Positions 1 through 7,714 of a stretch of DNA of 25,979 bases are shown here, in pieces. The notes below the pieces were generated by a model. It was not told the origin of the DNA. It saw nothing but the letters and a program-made list of their open reading frames with translations, and did not search any database. The position numbers and the translations under genes were made by a program. The stretch lies in assembly GCA_900547505.1 (NCBI GenBank), contig URGY01000003.1, positions 1-25,979 of the forward strand. Direction: 5' to 3'. The DNA comes from an uncultured Collinsella sp. GTDB taxonomy: Bacteria > Actinomycetota > Coriobacteriia > Coriobacteriales > Coriobacteriaceae. The stretch's first letter is position 1. Every line of letters starts with the position of its first letter.

Positions 1-104
1 CGAGCCGGAGAGCACTTAATGTGCTCTCCGTGCGAGCAGGACTGTCCGAGCAGGCAACCTAATGCCTTTCGGGCAGCCACGGACCAACTTATTTCAAGCC
101 ACCG
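1..104. other. Non-coding left edge with a hairpin
   Basis: No reading frame of note is visible. A perfect inverted repeat lies at 7-29 (GGAGAGCAC / GTGCTCTCC, 5-nt loop). A second foldable stretch at about 44-86 has outer arms GTCCG/CGGAC. Neither is followed by a T-run on either strand, so I do not call a terminator. It could be the leader of a minus-strand gene lying beyond the left edge, or a structured RNA. I could not match it to a riboswitch class by eye. Confidence 0.3.
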
Positions 105-1310
105 CTACGACAGCGCAATACCGCCGAGCCAGCCCCAGCGCACGCCAGAGCCTGTACCGTAAAAGCTAATGAACGAATCGAGCGACTTCGATGTAATGGC
201 GCCCTCGTTGCTCATGACGATGCCACCGCCGATATAGATGCCCACATGGCCATACAGCAGGCCCGGCGTGCCGGTGCCGCTATGCGAGGAGTCAGCCACA
301 ATCATGCCCACCTGCAGCGCCGAGCGGTCGGAGCTATAGCACCAGGCGTTAAACATATCGCACGCGTTACCGCCAAAGTAGCCAACGCCGGCGTTACGGA
401 AGACATTGGTAACCCACGCCGCGCACCAGTTCTGACCCGGCGAAGGCGTGGAGTAGCACGCGTTGACGACGGCCTGCTGCTTGCCCGAGCCGGCATTCTG
501 CTGCGGCGTTCCGGGCGCATACGATCCACCACCCGAGCTCGAACCACCCGAGTAGGAATTGTTCTTGTTCGCGGCGGCCGCGGCAGCGGCGGCCTTCTTG
601 GCAGCCTCCTCAGCCTGGGCGGCAGCGAGAATCTCGGAATCGCGCTGAGCCATGAGCTCCTTGACGTCTTCGGAAAGACCGCTCAGCACGGTCTGGACCT
701 CTTGCTGCTTGGCCTGCATGTCCTGCATCTGGGCAGTCTGCTGGTCCTTGAGCTTCTCCAAGTCGGCCTTCTGCGACTCGAGCGCGGTCTTTTGCGCATC
801 GAGCTCTTCCTGGATGGTCTGGATGTCCTCGATGGCGTCGCGGTCGCTCTTGTTGACCTTCTCAACATAGTGCGCATTGGCGACGAGTTCCTCAAATGAG
901 CCAGAAGCCAGTAGCAGCGACAGAATGTTGGTGCCGCCCGACTTGTAGCTGGCGGCAACGCGATCGGAAAGATCGTTGCGCTTCTTTTTGAGCTCGGCCT
1001 TCTTTTCATCAATCTGCGCCTGCGTGCTGTCAATCTGGCCCTGTACGCCCTCGATATCGTTGAGGGTCTGGGCGTTTTTGTTGGCCAGCACCGCATACTC
1101 ATTGGCGATGCTGTCGAGCTGGGCCTGGACCTCGTCAAGCTGGGCCTGGGCGGCATTCAGTTTGTCAGTGGTTTCTTGGCTGGCCTCAGCCGCATGGGCG
1201 CGAGCGGGCAGACCAAAAAGAACGGCTGCAGAAGCTGCGCCGAACAGAACCTTGAGGGCAGTGCGACGCGAGAGCTCCTGGGAAAGGATGGAATCGCTGT
1301 TTGGTGACAT
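105..1310 (-). CDS. Secreted coiled-coil peptidoglycan hydrolase, CHAP/NlpC-P60-like
   Basis: 401-residue exported cell-wall hydrolase. The N-terminus carries a twin-arginine-like signal (S-R-R-T-A-L-K at 14-20, hydrophobic stretch to 35, A-H-A cleavage site near 38-40). Residues about 45-245 are a long Gln/Lys/Glu/Leu coiled coil of the PcsB type, ending in an Ala-rich tract. A Gly/Ser linker (about 250-270) leads to a C-terminal Cys/His peptidase domain with Cys296 in WCAAW and His355 in YGHVGIYIGGG. Such proteins usually cut stem-peptide bonds during cell separation, with the coiled coil acting as regulator. The ATG at 1310 is preceded by GGAG at a 5-nt spacing. It is divergent from galE and looks monocistronic. 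CHAP versus NlpC/P60 assignment is uncertain; the hydrolase call is firm. Confidence 0.85.
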   Translation of the reverse strand: MSPNSDSILSQELSRRTALKVLFGAASAAVLFGLPARAHAAEASQETTDKLNAAQAQLDEVQAQLDSIANEYAVLANKNAQTLNDIEGVQGQIDSTQAQIDEKKAELKKKRNDLSDRVAASYKSGGTNILSLLLASGSFEELVANAHYVEKVNKSDRDAIEDIQTIQEELDAQKTALESQKADLEKLKDQQTAQMQDMQAKQQEVQTVLSGLSEDVKELMAQRDSEILAAAQAEEAAKKAAAAAAAANKNNSYSGGSSSGGGSYAPGTPQQNAGSGKQQAVVNACYSTPSPGQNWCAAWVTNVFRNAGVGYFGGNACDMFNAWCYSSDRSALQVGMIVADSSHSGTGTPGLLYGHVGIYIGGGIVMSNEGAITSKSLDSFISFYGTGSGVRWGWLGGIALS

Positions 1311-1512
1311 ATCTACTCCGTTACATGTTTATTTATATGTCGCTCAACTCATACATATTAGCGTACATCCGGCGCATCCCAACGATTTCCACGAACGGCA
1401 GCAAACCGTATGGTCGGCGGCTCGTATGCAAGTGCCAAAGTCGAGGTTATGCCCACGCGAGCATTTCTATGAGTACGTTAACATCAATCCTCTGGTTTTC
1501 CCGCTGTGCACG

Positions 1513-1540
1513 TTCTTGGTACCCCTACCTGCGCTATACT
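1513..1540 (+). promoter_or_regulatory. Candidate galE promoter
   Basis: A good -10 box, TATACT, is at 1535-1540, with a poor -35 candidate (TTCTTG, 1513-1518, 16-bp spacer). The predicted start of transcription lies about 30 nt before the galE ATG. The rest of the 1311-1577 divergent gap is relatively A/T-rich near 1320-1360, as expected for the promoter of the leftward hydrolase gene, but I see no clear boxes there. Confidence 0.4.
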
Positions 1541-1577
1541 CCCCTCAAGAAGTGTTCCTGATTCGATAGGAGACTAC

Positions 1578-2639
1578 ATGTCCAAAGCACTCGGCCCCAA
1601 AGACACCTGCGTCCTCGTTACCGGCGGTGCCGGCTTTATCGGCTCGCACACCGTCGTTCAGCTGCTCGAGGGTGGCTACCAGGTTGTCGTCGTCGATGAC
1701 CTCTCCAACTCCAGCGCTGTCGCCGTCGACCGCGTCAAGACCATCGTGGGCGACGAGGCCGCCAAGAACCTCACCTTCTACGAGGCCAACGTGCTCGACC
1801 GCGATGCGATGGACAAGATCTTCGATACCCACCAGATCGACCGTGTCATCCACTTCGCCGGCTTTAAGGCCGTTGGCGAGTCGGTGAGCAAGCCCGTCGA
1901 GTACTACCACAACAATATCGAGAACACCCTGGTGCTCATTGACGTCATGCGCAACCATGGCTGCAAGTCCATCATCTTCTCGAGCTCCTCGACCGTCTAC
2001 GGCGATCCGGACAATCCGCCCGTCACCGAGGAAGACCCCAAGAAGCCCGCGACCAACCCCTACGGTTGGACCAAGTGGATGATTGAGCAGATCCTCATGG
2101 ACGTCCACACCGCCGACCCCGAGTGGGACGTCGTGCTGCTCCGTTATTTCAATCCCATCGGCGCCCATCCGTCGGGCCTGATCGGCGAGGATCCCAAGGG
2201 TATCCCCAACAACCTGGTGCCTTACGTCGCCCAGGTCGCCGTCGGTAAGCTCGAGGCCGTTCAGGTCTTTGGCAACGATTACCCCACCCCCGACGGCACC
2301 GGCGTTCGCGACTACATCCACGTGTGCGACCTGGCATCTGGTCACGTGGCCGCCCTCAACTGGATGAACGGCAAGACCGGCGTCGAGATCTTTAACCTGG
2401 GCACCGGCACCGGCACCTCGGTACTCGAGGTCGTCGCCGCCTTCTCCAAGGCCTGCGGCAAAGAGCTGCCCTATGTGATCCGCGAGCGCCGTGCCGGCGA
2501 CATCGCCGCCAACTGGTGCGATGCCTCCAAGGCCGAGCGCATGATGGGCTGGAAGGCCCAGTACGATATCGCGGATATGTGTCGTGACAGTTGGAATTGG
2601 CAGAGCCACAACCCCAACGGCTTCGCCGACGCCGAGTAG
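1578..2639 (+). CDS. galE: UDP-glucose 4-epimerase GalE
   Basis: 353-residue NAD-dependent epimerase that interconverts UDP-glucose and UDP-galactose in the Leloir pathway and in supply of precursors for surface glycans. It is an extended short-chain dehydrogenase. The Rossmann loop TGGAGFIGSH lies at residues 15-24, a Ser-rich segment SSSSTVYG precedes the active site, and the catalytic Tyr162-x3-Lys166 sits in NPYGWTKW. The length is typical of GalE (about 330-350), with a slightly longer N-terminus. The start at 1578 follows a TAGGAGAC ribosome site. An in-frame upstream extension to 1506 has no ribosome site and would read through the promoter. It is a single gene with its own terminator. 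Confidence 0.95.
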   Translation: MSKALGPKDTCVLVTGGAGFIGSHTVVQLLEGGYQVVVVDDLSNSSAVAVDRVKTIVGDEAAKNLTFYEANVLDRDAMDKIFDTHQIDRVIHFAGFKAVGESVSKPVEYYHNNIENTLVLIDVMRNHGCKSIIFSSSSTVYGDPDNPPVTEEDPKKPATNPYGWTKWMIEQILMDVHTADPEWDVVLLRYFNPIGAHPSGLIGEDPKGIPNNLVPYVAQVAVGKLEAVQVFGNDYPTPDGTGVRDYIHVCDLASGHVAALNWMNGKTGVEIFNLGTGTGTSVLEVVAAFSKACGKELPYVIRERRAGDIAANWCDASKAERMMGWKAQYDIADMCRDSWNWQSHNPNGFADAE

Positions 2640-2682
2640 CACTCAACCGCGGTAGATTTCTAGGCATATTCCAAAATCTACG

Positions 2683-2716
2683 GGCCCCGGCCTCCAATGT
2701 GAGGTCGGGGCCTTTT
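2683..2716 (+). terminator. Rho-independent terminator of galE
   Basis: A 12-bp GC-rich stem (arms 2683-2694 and 2701-2712, one G-U pair) with a 6-nt loop is followed by TTTT. It lies 44 bp after the galE stop. The neighbouring transposase remnant ends exactly at its right edge, so an insertion or deletion joined foreign DNA here. Confidence 0.85.
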
Positions 2717-2933
2717 AGGAGCTCGTTCTCGGGCTCGAGCTCGCGCATGCACTTGCGGCCGCCGCGACCGGGTGGTTGGTCAGCTCCTTCTTCCTGACCG
2801 TCACCCATCTTCCCAGGGTCTTCTCGTTGATGCCGAGGTCGGCTGCCACTTGGGCGATGGGCTTCCCCGACGCGGCGGCGAAGTCTGCGGCCTCGGCGCG
2901 GTACCCCGCTGTGTAGGAGGGCCCGTCTGCCAT
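2717..2933 (-). pseudogene. Truncated, frameshifted IS3-type OrfA transposase fragment
   Basis: Translation from the ATG at 2933 (with AAAGGAG upstream) gives an OrfA-like helix-turn-helix: YTAGYRAEAADFAAASGKP, then IAQVAADLGINEKTLGRW. After the WVTVRKKE segment the frame is lost. The continuation RKCMRELEPENELLK, which matches the leucine-zipper part of OrfA, is in another frame, so there is a frameshift near 2770. The gene stops abruptly at the galE terminator and no OrfB follows. It is non-functional and marks the left border of the accessory island. The 2934-3156 stretch holds only short unrecognised frames (for example 3028-3153, 41 codons, plus strand). Confidence 0.7.
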
Positions 2934-3156
2934 GACTGACACTCCTTTCTTTTTGGCGCTGAAACGATTATCGCCGCTCAACGCCATTCCTCTAAGTCAA
3001 GTGTCCTTGAATACGATACAGTTCAAATGGACGAGGAGAATCTGGCGCTCCTCTCGATGAGCCCGGAGAGGTCCCTGGTCGTCACCTTCCCCCGCGCGAA
3101 CGCGAAGCGGACGGCGGCGAGCCATGTCCTCACCGCGCGTTCCATTTAGGGAGTCC

Positions 3157-3185
3157 TCGAGAAGTCGATCTCTCTGTGCGATAAT
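3157..3185 (+). promoter_or_regulatory. Candidate promoter of the ATPase/nuclease-like pair
   Basis: -35-like TCGAGA at 3157-3162, 17-bp spacer, and -10 GATAAT at 3180-3185 preceded by TG-C, an extended -10 arrangement. It sits 42 bp before the first gene of the pair, just inside the left transposase remnant. This suggests the pair carries its own promoter. Confidence 0.45.
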
Positions 3186-3226
3186 CGAGCTATTGAGTCT
3201 CGCGAGTTTAGAGCTGGTGATATGCA

Positions 3227-4525
3227 TTGAAAATCAAGATGAAAAACATCGGCAGGGTCGCTGAGGCCGATATCGAGATTAATGGTATTGCCGTGATCGC
3301 CGGGGAGAACGGGACGGGGAAAAGCACGGTTGGAAAAGCGCTTTATGCGGCCTTCAACAGCATGTCCGATTCGGAGAACAAAATCGACCGCATGAGGCGC
3401 AATAGTGTTGAGCGCGCCATCAGGAAGGCATATGTGGGAAGCCCTCTCGACTCCACGTCTCGCCACAGGCGAACTGCTGGAAGAATGAATAGTTTCATCG
3501 ACAGGGTTTTTTCGGGCGAGTGCACGAGGGACGAGCTTATTGATGAGATAAAGGAGTATTACGGGGAGGAGATCTCCCGTGAGATCGAATCCGATTTCAC
3601 GAATGGCGTAGCAGGAGTTGCCGATCAGATTATCGAGATCATGGATATCTCCGATGATGAGGTATTTCGTGCGATTGCGACAAACAGGTTCCGAAGCGAG
3701 TTCAACGGCCAGATCAATTCGGTTTTCGGCGAAGAGCCCGGGAAGGTCGAACTCCAGATAAAGGACGCATCTACGGTTTTCTCGGTTGCAAGTGACGAGG
3801 TGGCGGAGGTGCACGATAGGAGGGTTTTGCGATTCAGGGCGCATTATCTGGACGACCCGTTCCTGATCGATTCTCTCGGAGGACCCTACGGCCCCGCTTT
3901 TCGGTTCAAGCCCCTCCTTGGACACCAGGAGGAACTGCGGCAAGATTTGATTCAGGCGACCATCCGTAACGATGACAGCGAGTCCTCGCTGTTCGAAGAG
4001 ATCGCGAAGGAGCGACACCTGAAGGTTCTCATGGACAAGGTTTCCTCCTTATGTCCGGGGCATTTCGAGAGGAGCGAAAGTCGCGGTCACCTTACGTATC
4101 TCGAAGAGGGCTTCGCTCGGGGGTTGGAGCCTGGGAACCTTTCTGCTGGCTTGAAGACGTTCGCCATCATGAAGGTGCTCTTGAAGTCCGGCGCGCTAGA
4201 TGCCGGAGGGACTATTATCCTCGATGAACCCGAGATTCATCTTCATCCTGCATGGCAGCTGGCCTTCGCCGAGATAATCGTGCTGCTCCAGAAAGAGCTC
4301 GGGATGCACGTCTTAATGAGCACCCATAGTCCATATTTCCTGAATGCGATCGAAGTGTATTCTAAGAAGCACGCTGTTGATGGATTGTGCTCATATTATC
4401 TTGCGGAGACCTGCACTGATGGACGCTCTCGCTTTGCCGATATAACCGGCTCGACTGAGGTCGCCTACGAGAAGCTGGCGGCTCCTTTTGATACGCTTGA
4501 GAGGGAGGAGTACGGCCTTGAGTAG
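3227..4525 (+). CDS. AAA/ABC-type ATPase (AAA_15/AAA_21-like), candidate defence protein
   Basis: 432-residue stand-alone ATPase of the SMC/ABC-like group used by many anti-phage systems. Walker A GENGTGKST is at 26-34. A long central helical region follows. The signature-like SAGLKTFAIMK precedes Walker B TIILDEPEIHLHP (Asp333, Glu334), and the switch His367 sits in STHSPYF. There is no C-terminal TOPRIM domain, so it is not a complete OLD or GajA-type nuclease. The start is probably TTG at 3227, with GGTGAT 5 nt upstream; ATG at 3239 is the alternative. Its stop overlaps the next gene by 8 nt, which implies coupled translation. It has more AGG/AGA and A/T-ending codons than the core genes, consistent with transfer. 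A defence role is inferred. Confidence 0.8.
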   Translation: MKIKMKNIGRVAEADIEINGIAVIAGENGTGKSTVGKALYAAFNSMSDSENKIDRMRRNSVERAIRKAYVGSPLDSTSRHRRTAGRMNSFIDRVFSGECTRDELIDEIKEYYGEEISREIESDFTNGVAGVADQIIEIMDISDDEVFRAIATNRFRSEFNGQINSVFGEEPGKVELQIKDASTVFSVASDEVAEVHDRRVLRFRAHYLDDPFLIDSLGGPYGPAFRFKPLLGHQEELRQDLIQATIRNDDSESSLFEEIAKERHLKVLMDKVSSLCPGHFERSESRGHLTYLEEGFARGLEPGNLSAGLKTFAIMKVLLKSGALDAGGTIILDEPEIHLHPAWQLAFAEIIVLLQKELGMHVLMSTHSPYFLNAIEVYSKKHAVDGLCSYYLAETCTDGRSRFADITGSTEVAYEKLAAPFDTLEREEYGLE

Positions 4526-5186
4526 CGACCTGTGCGCCTCCTGCCCTCATCCGAACTCTCCCGCGGTGCCAGATGGCAGCGATGGTTGCTCCCGTTGCAG
4601 GACCTGTATCCTAAGGGACTGCACGTCGACCATCTCCAAAACATCCAGAGACGGGAGCGTCTCTCTTGTGGATGACGATTTCCCTGTTGTCAATTTTGAC
4701 TCTGTTAAAGAATGCTACTGCAAAAAGGTCAATAGGTGGATGCAACTCCCGCGCTCCGCCGATGCGCTGTATTGCGACCGGGAAACGTTATATCTAGTCG
4801 AATTTAAGAACGGCAGTCTGAAGGAGACGCTGGGGAAGAGGCTCAATCCCAAGGATGACGAAGAGCTTGGTATCAATCTTGGCCAAAGGGACGCCCTCAT
4901 CGAGAAGTGCAAGGACAGCGTTTTGATCTGCTCGGACCTGTGGGGAAAGAGGACGAGATGGTTTCGCGAGCACTGCGTCTTTGTTTTGGTATACAACGAG
5001 GACAAGAACAAGACCGCGTTGAAGCGAGTTGCCAGTTCGATTAGGAGAAAAGCACGCTTTGGGCTTCCTGACAAATTGAAAGGGTTTTGCGTGAAGGATG
5101 TCTTGACGCTAACCGAAAAGGAGTTTTCGACATCGCTCCTTTCAACTTGGCGAGACGCAGAAGAAATCGCGGAGGTCGACGCGTAG
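4518..5186 (+). CDS. Cys-rich protein with PD-(D/E)XK-like motif, partner of the ATPase
   Basis: 222-residue protein that I do not recognise as a named family. The start is TTG at 4518, chosen because GGGAGGAG lies 7 nt upstream; this start overlaps the ATPase stop. The N-terminus has six cysteines (6, 9, 24, 27, 30, 35) in CxxC-like spacing, suggesting a zinc- or metal-binding knuckle. In the middle, Asp82 followed by V-E95-F-K97 forms D-x12-E-x-K, the core of PD-(D/E)XK nucleases, with Glu65 as a possible helix-1 acid. Downstream is a helical, Lys/Arg-rich C-terminal half. Overlap with an SMC-like ATPase suggests a sensor/effector pair: the ATPase senses or loads, this protein cuts nucleic acid. 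Nuclease activity is an inference from a short motif. No signal peptide or membrane segment is seen. Confidence 0.6.
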   Translation: MSSDLCASCPHPNSPAVPDGSDGCSRCRTCILRDCTSTISKTSRDGSVSLVDDDFPVVNFDSVKECYCKKVNRWMQLPRSADALYCDRETLYLVEFKNGSLKETLGKRLNPKDDEELGINLGQRDALIEKCKDSVLICSDLWGKRTRWFREHCVFVLVYNEDKNKTALKRVASSIRRKARFGLPDKLKGFCVKDVLTLTEKEFSTSLLSTWRDAEEIAEVDA

Positions 5187-5351
5187 GAGACCGAAAAGCA
5201 TCCGGTGGCTATCTGCTCCCGATTTCGATCGTTCGTCTACAGTCGGTTTTCTTTCCGCTGCGACCGCCAGTTTGCGATGAGTCGCGCACCGTGTGAAGCT
5301 CAACACGGATGAAATACAAATAAAATCCCCCTTGCACTGTGTTGATAAATA

Positions 5352-5784
5352 TTACTCGTCGAACTCATCTGAGCTGGGCCTTCTTGCATAGAACTGCCTG
5401 AACCTGAGCGTTTTCGGGTATCGCATTGCCCGATCGAGCACCATCGCGACCTTCTCAAGCTTGTCCTCGGGCGGACTCATAGCCACAGCCCTGCATGTCG
5501 TCCCGGTTGGAGCCGGGGTGAACCCTCAGGAAGCTCTGCATGAAGTAGCGCATCCGGTTCACGAGCCCCAGCGGGTTCTGGCCGTCGGGAACGCACTTGA
5601 GCAGCTTCGCGTTGCAGCGCTGGCTCTTCAGTGACAGCTTGTTGACAAGCGTCATGTGCGCGCCCTCCATGTCGTGGATGAGCGTGGAGCCGGGCGTCAC
5701 ACGGCCCTCGAACGTCGCCAAGGTCTTCGCCCTGCTCGTCTTGCCAAGGCCCTCCCGGATGAAGATTGAATGCCTGGTTCGTCG
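5352..5784 (-). pseudogene. Decayed DDE-type transposase, 3' part
   Basis: Reading leftward, one frame gives IFIREGLGKTSRAKTLATFE, then STLIHDMEGAHMTLVNKLSL and NPLGLVNRMRYFMQSFLRVHP to DDMQGC. It then runs into a stop. The continuation PPEDKLEKVAMVLDRAM to FRQFY, ending at the TAA of 5352-5354, is in a different frame, so a deletion or frameshift lies near 5480. The HDxExAH and NRDDMQG segments look like the C-terminal half of a transposase common in Firmicutes and Coriobacteriia; I cannot name the IS family with confidence. The 5' half is missing or scrambled. With the OrfA fragment it brackets the ATPase/nuclease-like pair. The 5187-5351 gap contains nothing I recognise. Confidence 0.65.
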
Positions 5785-5908
5785 CAGCCGAGTGCGACAC
5801 GGCCTCTACCCGAGACCATCATCTCTACACATAGCCCATCATTCGACAAGAACGCGCAGTTCGTCCTGCATAGGCGCATGGTGTCCCCCTCCGCCGCAAG
5901 AGGGGAGC

Positions 5909-5947
5909 AAAAGAAAGGTCCCCTTGTCACTACCGGACAAAGGGACC
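5909..5947 (-). terminator. Terminator at the end of the RiPP-like operon
   Basis: A 12-bp stem with one mismatch (arms 5917-5928 and 5936-5947, 7-nt loop) is followed, on the minus strand, by TTTCTTTT. It is oriented to stop leftward transcription and lies about 130 bp after the exporter stop codon. Confidence 0.75.
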
Positions 5948-6079
5948 CCCCTGGGCAAACACGCTATAAAACCTTCTTGCCGAGCGGCTGAGTCTCAGGA
6001 CACCGACGGCGTACCCGTAGACCTACCCATAATCCACGCCATTTCGAGCTTCTTGGTCTTCAACGTCACAATCCGATAA

Positions 6080-7714
6080 TCATCCAGGCATCGAAATGAC
6101 CTCGTCACAGGCGGCAAGCATCTCCTCGTCATGAGTGACAACGATTACAATATGGTCTCTCTTAACTTCGTGAAGCAATTTGATCAGCGCGCCTCGACTC
6201 TTCGCATCAAGTGCTGAGGTCGGTTCATCAAAAAGCATAACGTCCGGCGATTTCAACAGCTGTCTCACAATTGCAATCTTTTGCTTCTCCCCGCCGGACA
6301 CCCCTCCTTTCCCGCCGTCAAGCATCGCCGCTGCCCCGTTCTCCACAGAGGCAATCATTTCGTCTAGCCCCAATATGGCAAGCATCCGATTCAGCTTATC
6401 CATCTCGTAATCATCAGAAAGCAGCGTAAGATTATCGAGAATCGTCCCCTCAACGATAGGGGGTTCTTGCTCCGTAATGCTGACTCGACACCGCCGCAAT
6501 GCGTATCGGTCGATGCAACGCTGTGACACCCCGTCGTAGCGAACGGCCCCTTCTGTGTCATCTGGATATAACCCCAATATCACTGACAGCAGCGAGCTCT
6601 TCCCCGAACCATTCGGCCCCGAGATTCCATATAGCCGACCCCTGGAAAACACGAGCCCCTCAATGCTTAAAGCGACCCTTTCCGCCCCTGGATAACGTAG
6701 CTTGATGTTCTCAAGACGGATTTCCTCAATCGGATCAAGCGCCAATTTGCCATTCGCTTCAACCGGGACATCCCAAATTCTTTTCAGCCGCTCATAGCAT
6801 ACGCGATTAGTCTGGTAATCCCTCCCCCAGCCCAACAAATACTGTACCGCTGAGCTTAAGTTCGAATAATATCCGACGGCAGTCACGAGAAAACCCGGCA
6901 ACAGTCTCCCGCCCATCACTTCAGCCGCGCCCACAACAAGAAGACATCCTTGAGCGGTGGAAGCGACCAACGCGTTGCCAAAGGTAAATCTAGACCCTAC
7001 TTCCTGATTTGCTCTCATCGTTGGATAGAGCCCATTAAAAGCTTCGACCAGTACAGCGCGGAACTTATCGAACAAAGCATGTTTGCGAATGAAATCAACT
7101 TTCTCCAACTGATCTTGTAGACAGGAAAAAAACCTCGCGCTCTGCTCTTGTACGTCAAAACTTCTCTCAAACAGCCTCGCGCGTGAAACCGCATAAAAAG
7201 CGGCACTCGCTGCCGCAAGAACAAGGCAGACCACACTCAGTTTAATATTCAGGCTACCGAGAACAAACAGGGCGAACAAAAGGGTGACAACGTTGCTTGA
7301 AACCCCCACAACCGAGTTGATTGCGAAGATGACAAGGTCATTAGCGTCGTGATTGATTTGCTGGTTATAATACGACGCATTGAAGCCCTCGAAGAATGCC
7401 TGGGGAAGGTGCTTCACGTGCTCAAGCGTATCCGCATTTAAGCCGAACCCCGCATGCGACTGAAGGTTGATGTACAGCATCTCTGAGCAATACACTAGTC
7501 CCGCTCGAACCGCCTGGACCGCAACCAAAATAAGGCAACAAACGAGAACGGCGGCAAAATCGGCGCTGGCCGGCATCGCCAGTTGGTTTACTACCATGCC
7601 GGTAAGAAAGGGACCCGCAAGCGCAAGCAGCCCGACCAAAACTGTTACGACAAGATAGGCGTAGAATCGACCGCCCAGTATATATTTCCTACAGAGATTA
7701 AGCATCCGCCTCAT
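6080..7714 (-). CDS. ABC exporter, fused membrane and ATPase domains, RiPP cluster
   Basis: 544 residues from the preferred ATG at 7714 (GAGG just upstream; ATGs at 7741 and 7705 are alternatives). Six membrane segments occupy roughly residues 20-310, starting with YLVVTVLVGLLALAGPFLTG. The nucleotide-binding domain has Walker A GPNGSGKSS near 366-374, signature VSGGE near 472, Walker B VMLFDEP near 492 and H-loop VVTHDE. This is the half-transporter layout of peptide and lipid exporters, working as a homodimer. There is no N-terminal C39 peptidase domain, so it cannot itself cleave a leader peptide. Its start lies inside the radical SAM gene, implying coupled translation. I infer export of the modified peptides; a lantibiotic-type (LanT without peptidase) role fits the context. 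Confidence 0.85.
   Translation of the reverse strand: MRRMLNLCRKYILGGRFYAYLVVTVLVGLLALAGPFLTGMVVNQLAMPASADFAAVLVCCLILVAVQAVRAGLVYCSEMLYINLQSHAGFGLNADTLEHVKHLPQAFFEGFNASYYNQQINHDANDLVIFAINSVVGVSSNVVTLLFALFVLGSLNIKLSVVCLVLAAASAAFYAVSRARLFERSFDVQEQSARFFSCLQDQLEKVDFIRKHALFDKFRAVLVEAFNGLYPTMRANQEVGSRFTFGNALVASTAQGCLLVVGAAEVMGGRLLPGFLVTAVGYYSNLSSAVQYLLGWGRDYQTNRVCYERLKRIWDVPVEANGKLALDPIEEIRLENIKLRYPGAERVALSIEGLVFSRGRLYGISGPNGSGKSSLLSVILGLYPDDTEGAVRYDGVSQRCIDRYALRRCRVSITEQEPPIVEGTILDNLTLLSDDYEMDKLNRMLAILGLDEMIASVENGAAAMLDGGKGGVSGGEKQKIAIVRQLLKSPDVMLFDEPTSALDAKSRGALIKLLHEVKRDHIVIVVTHDEEMLAACDEVISMPG

Noticed and set aside
1..104. Riboswitch or RNase P/SRP RNA in the left edge
   Set aside because: Hairpins are present, but no conserved core of a class I know could be recognised in 104 bases.
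1545..2642. Long minus-strand open frame opposite galE (365 codons)
   Set aside because: It is the GC-driven antisense shadow of galE; the sequence is Val/Gly/Asp-rich without any domain.
3028..3153. 41-codon plus-strand frame before the ATPase
   Set aside because: No ribosome site of note, no recognisable similarity; probably part of older IS debris.
4362..4550. Antitoxin-like small minus-strand frame overlapping the ATPase/nuclease junction
   Set aside because: Low-complexity shadow of the two overlapping plus-strand genes, with no start signal.
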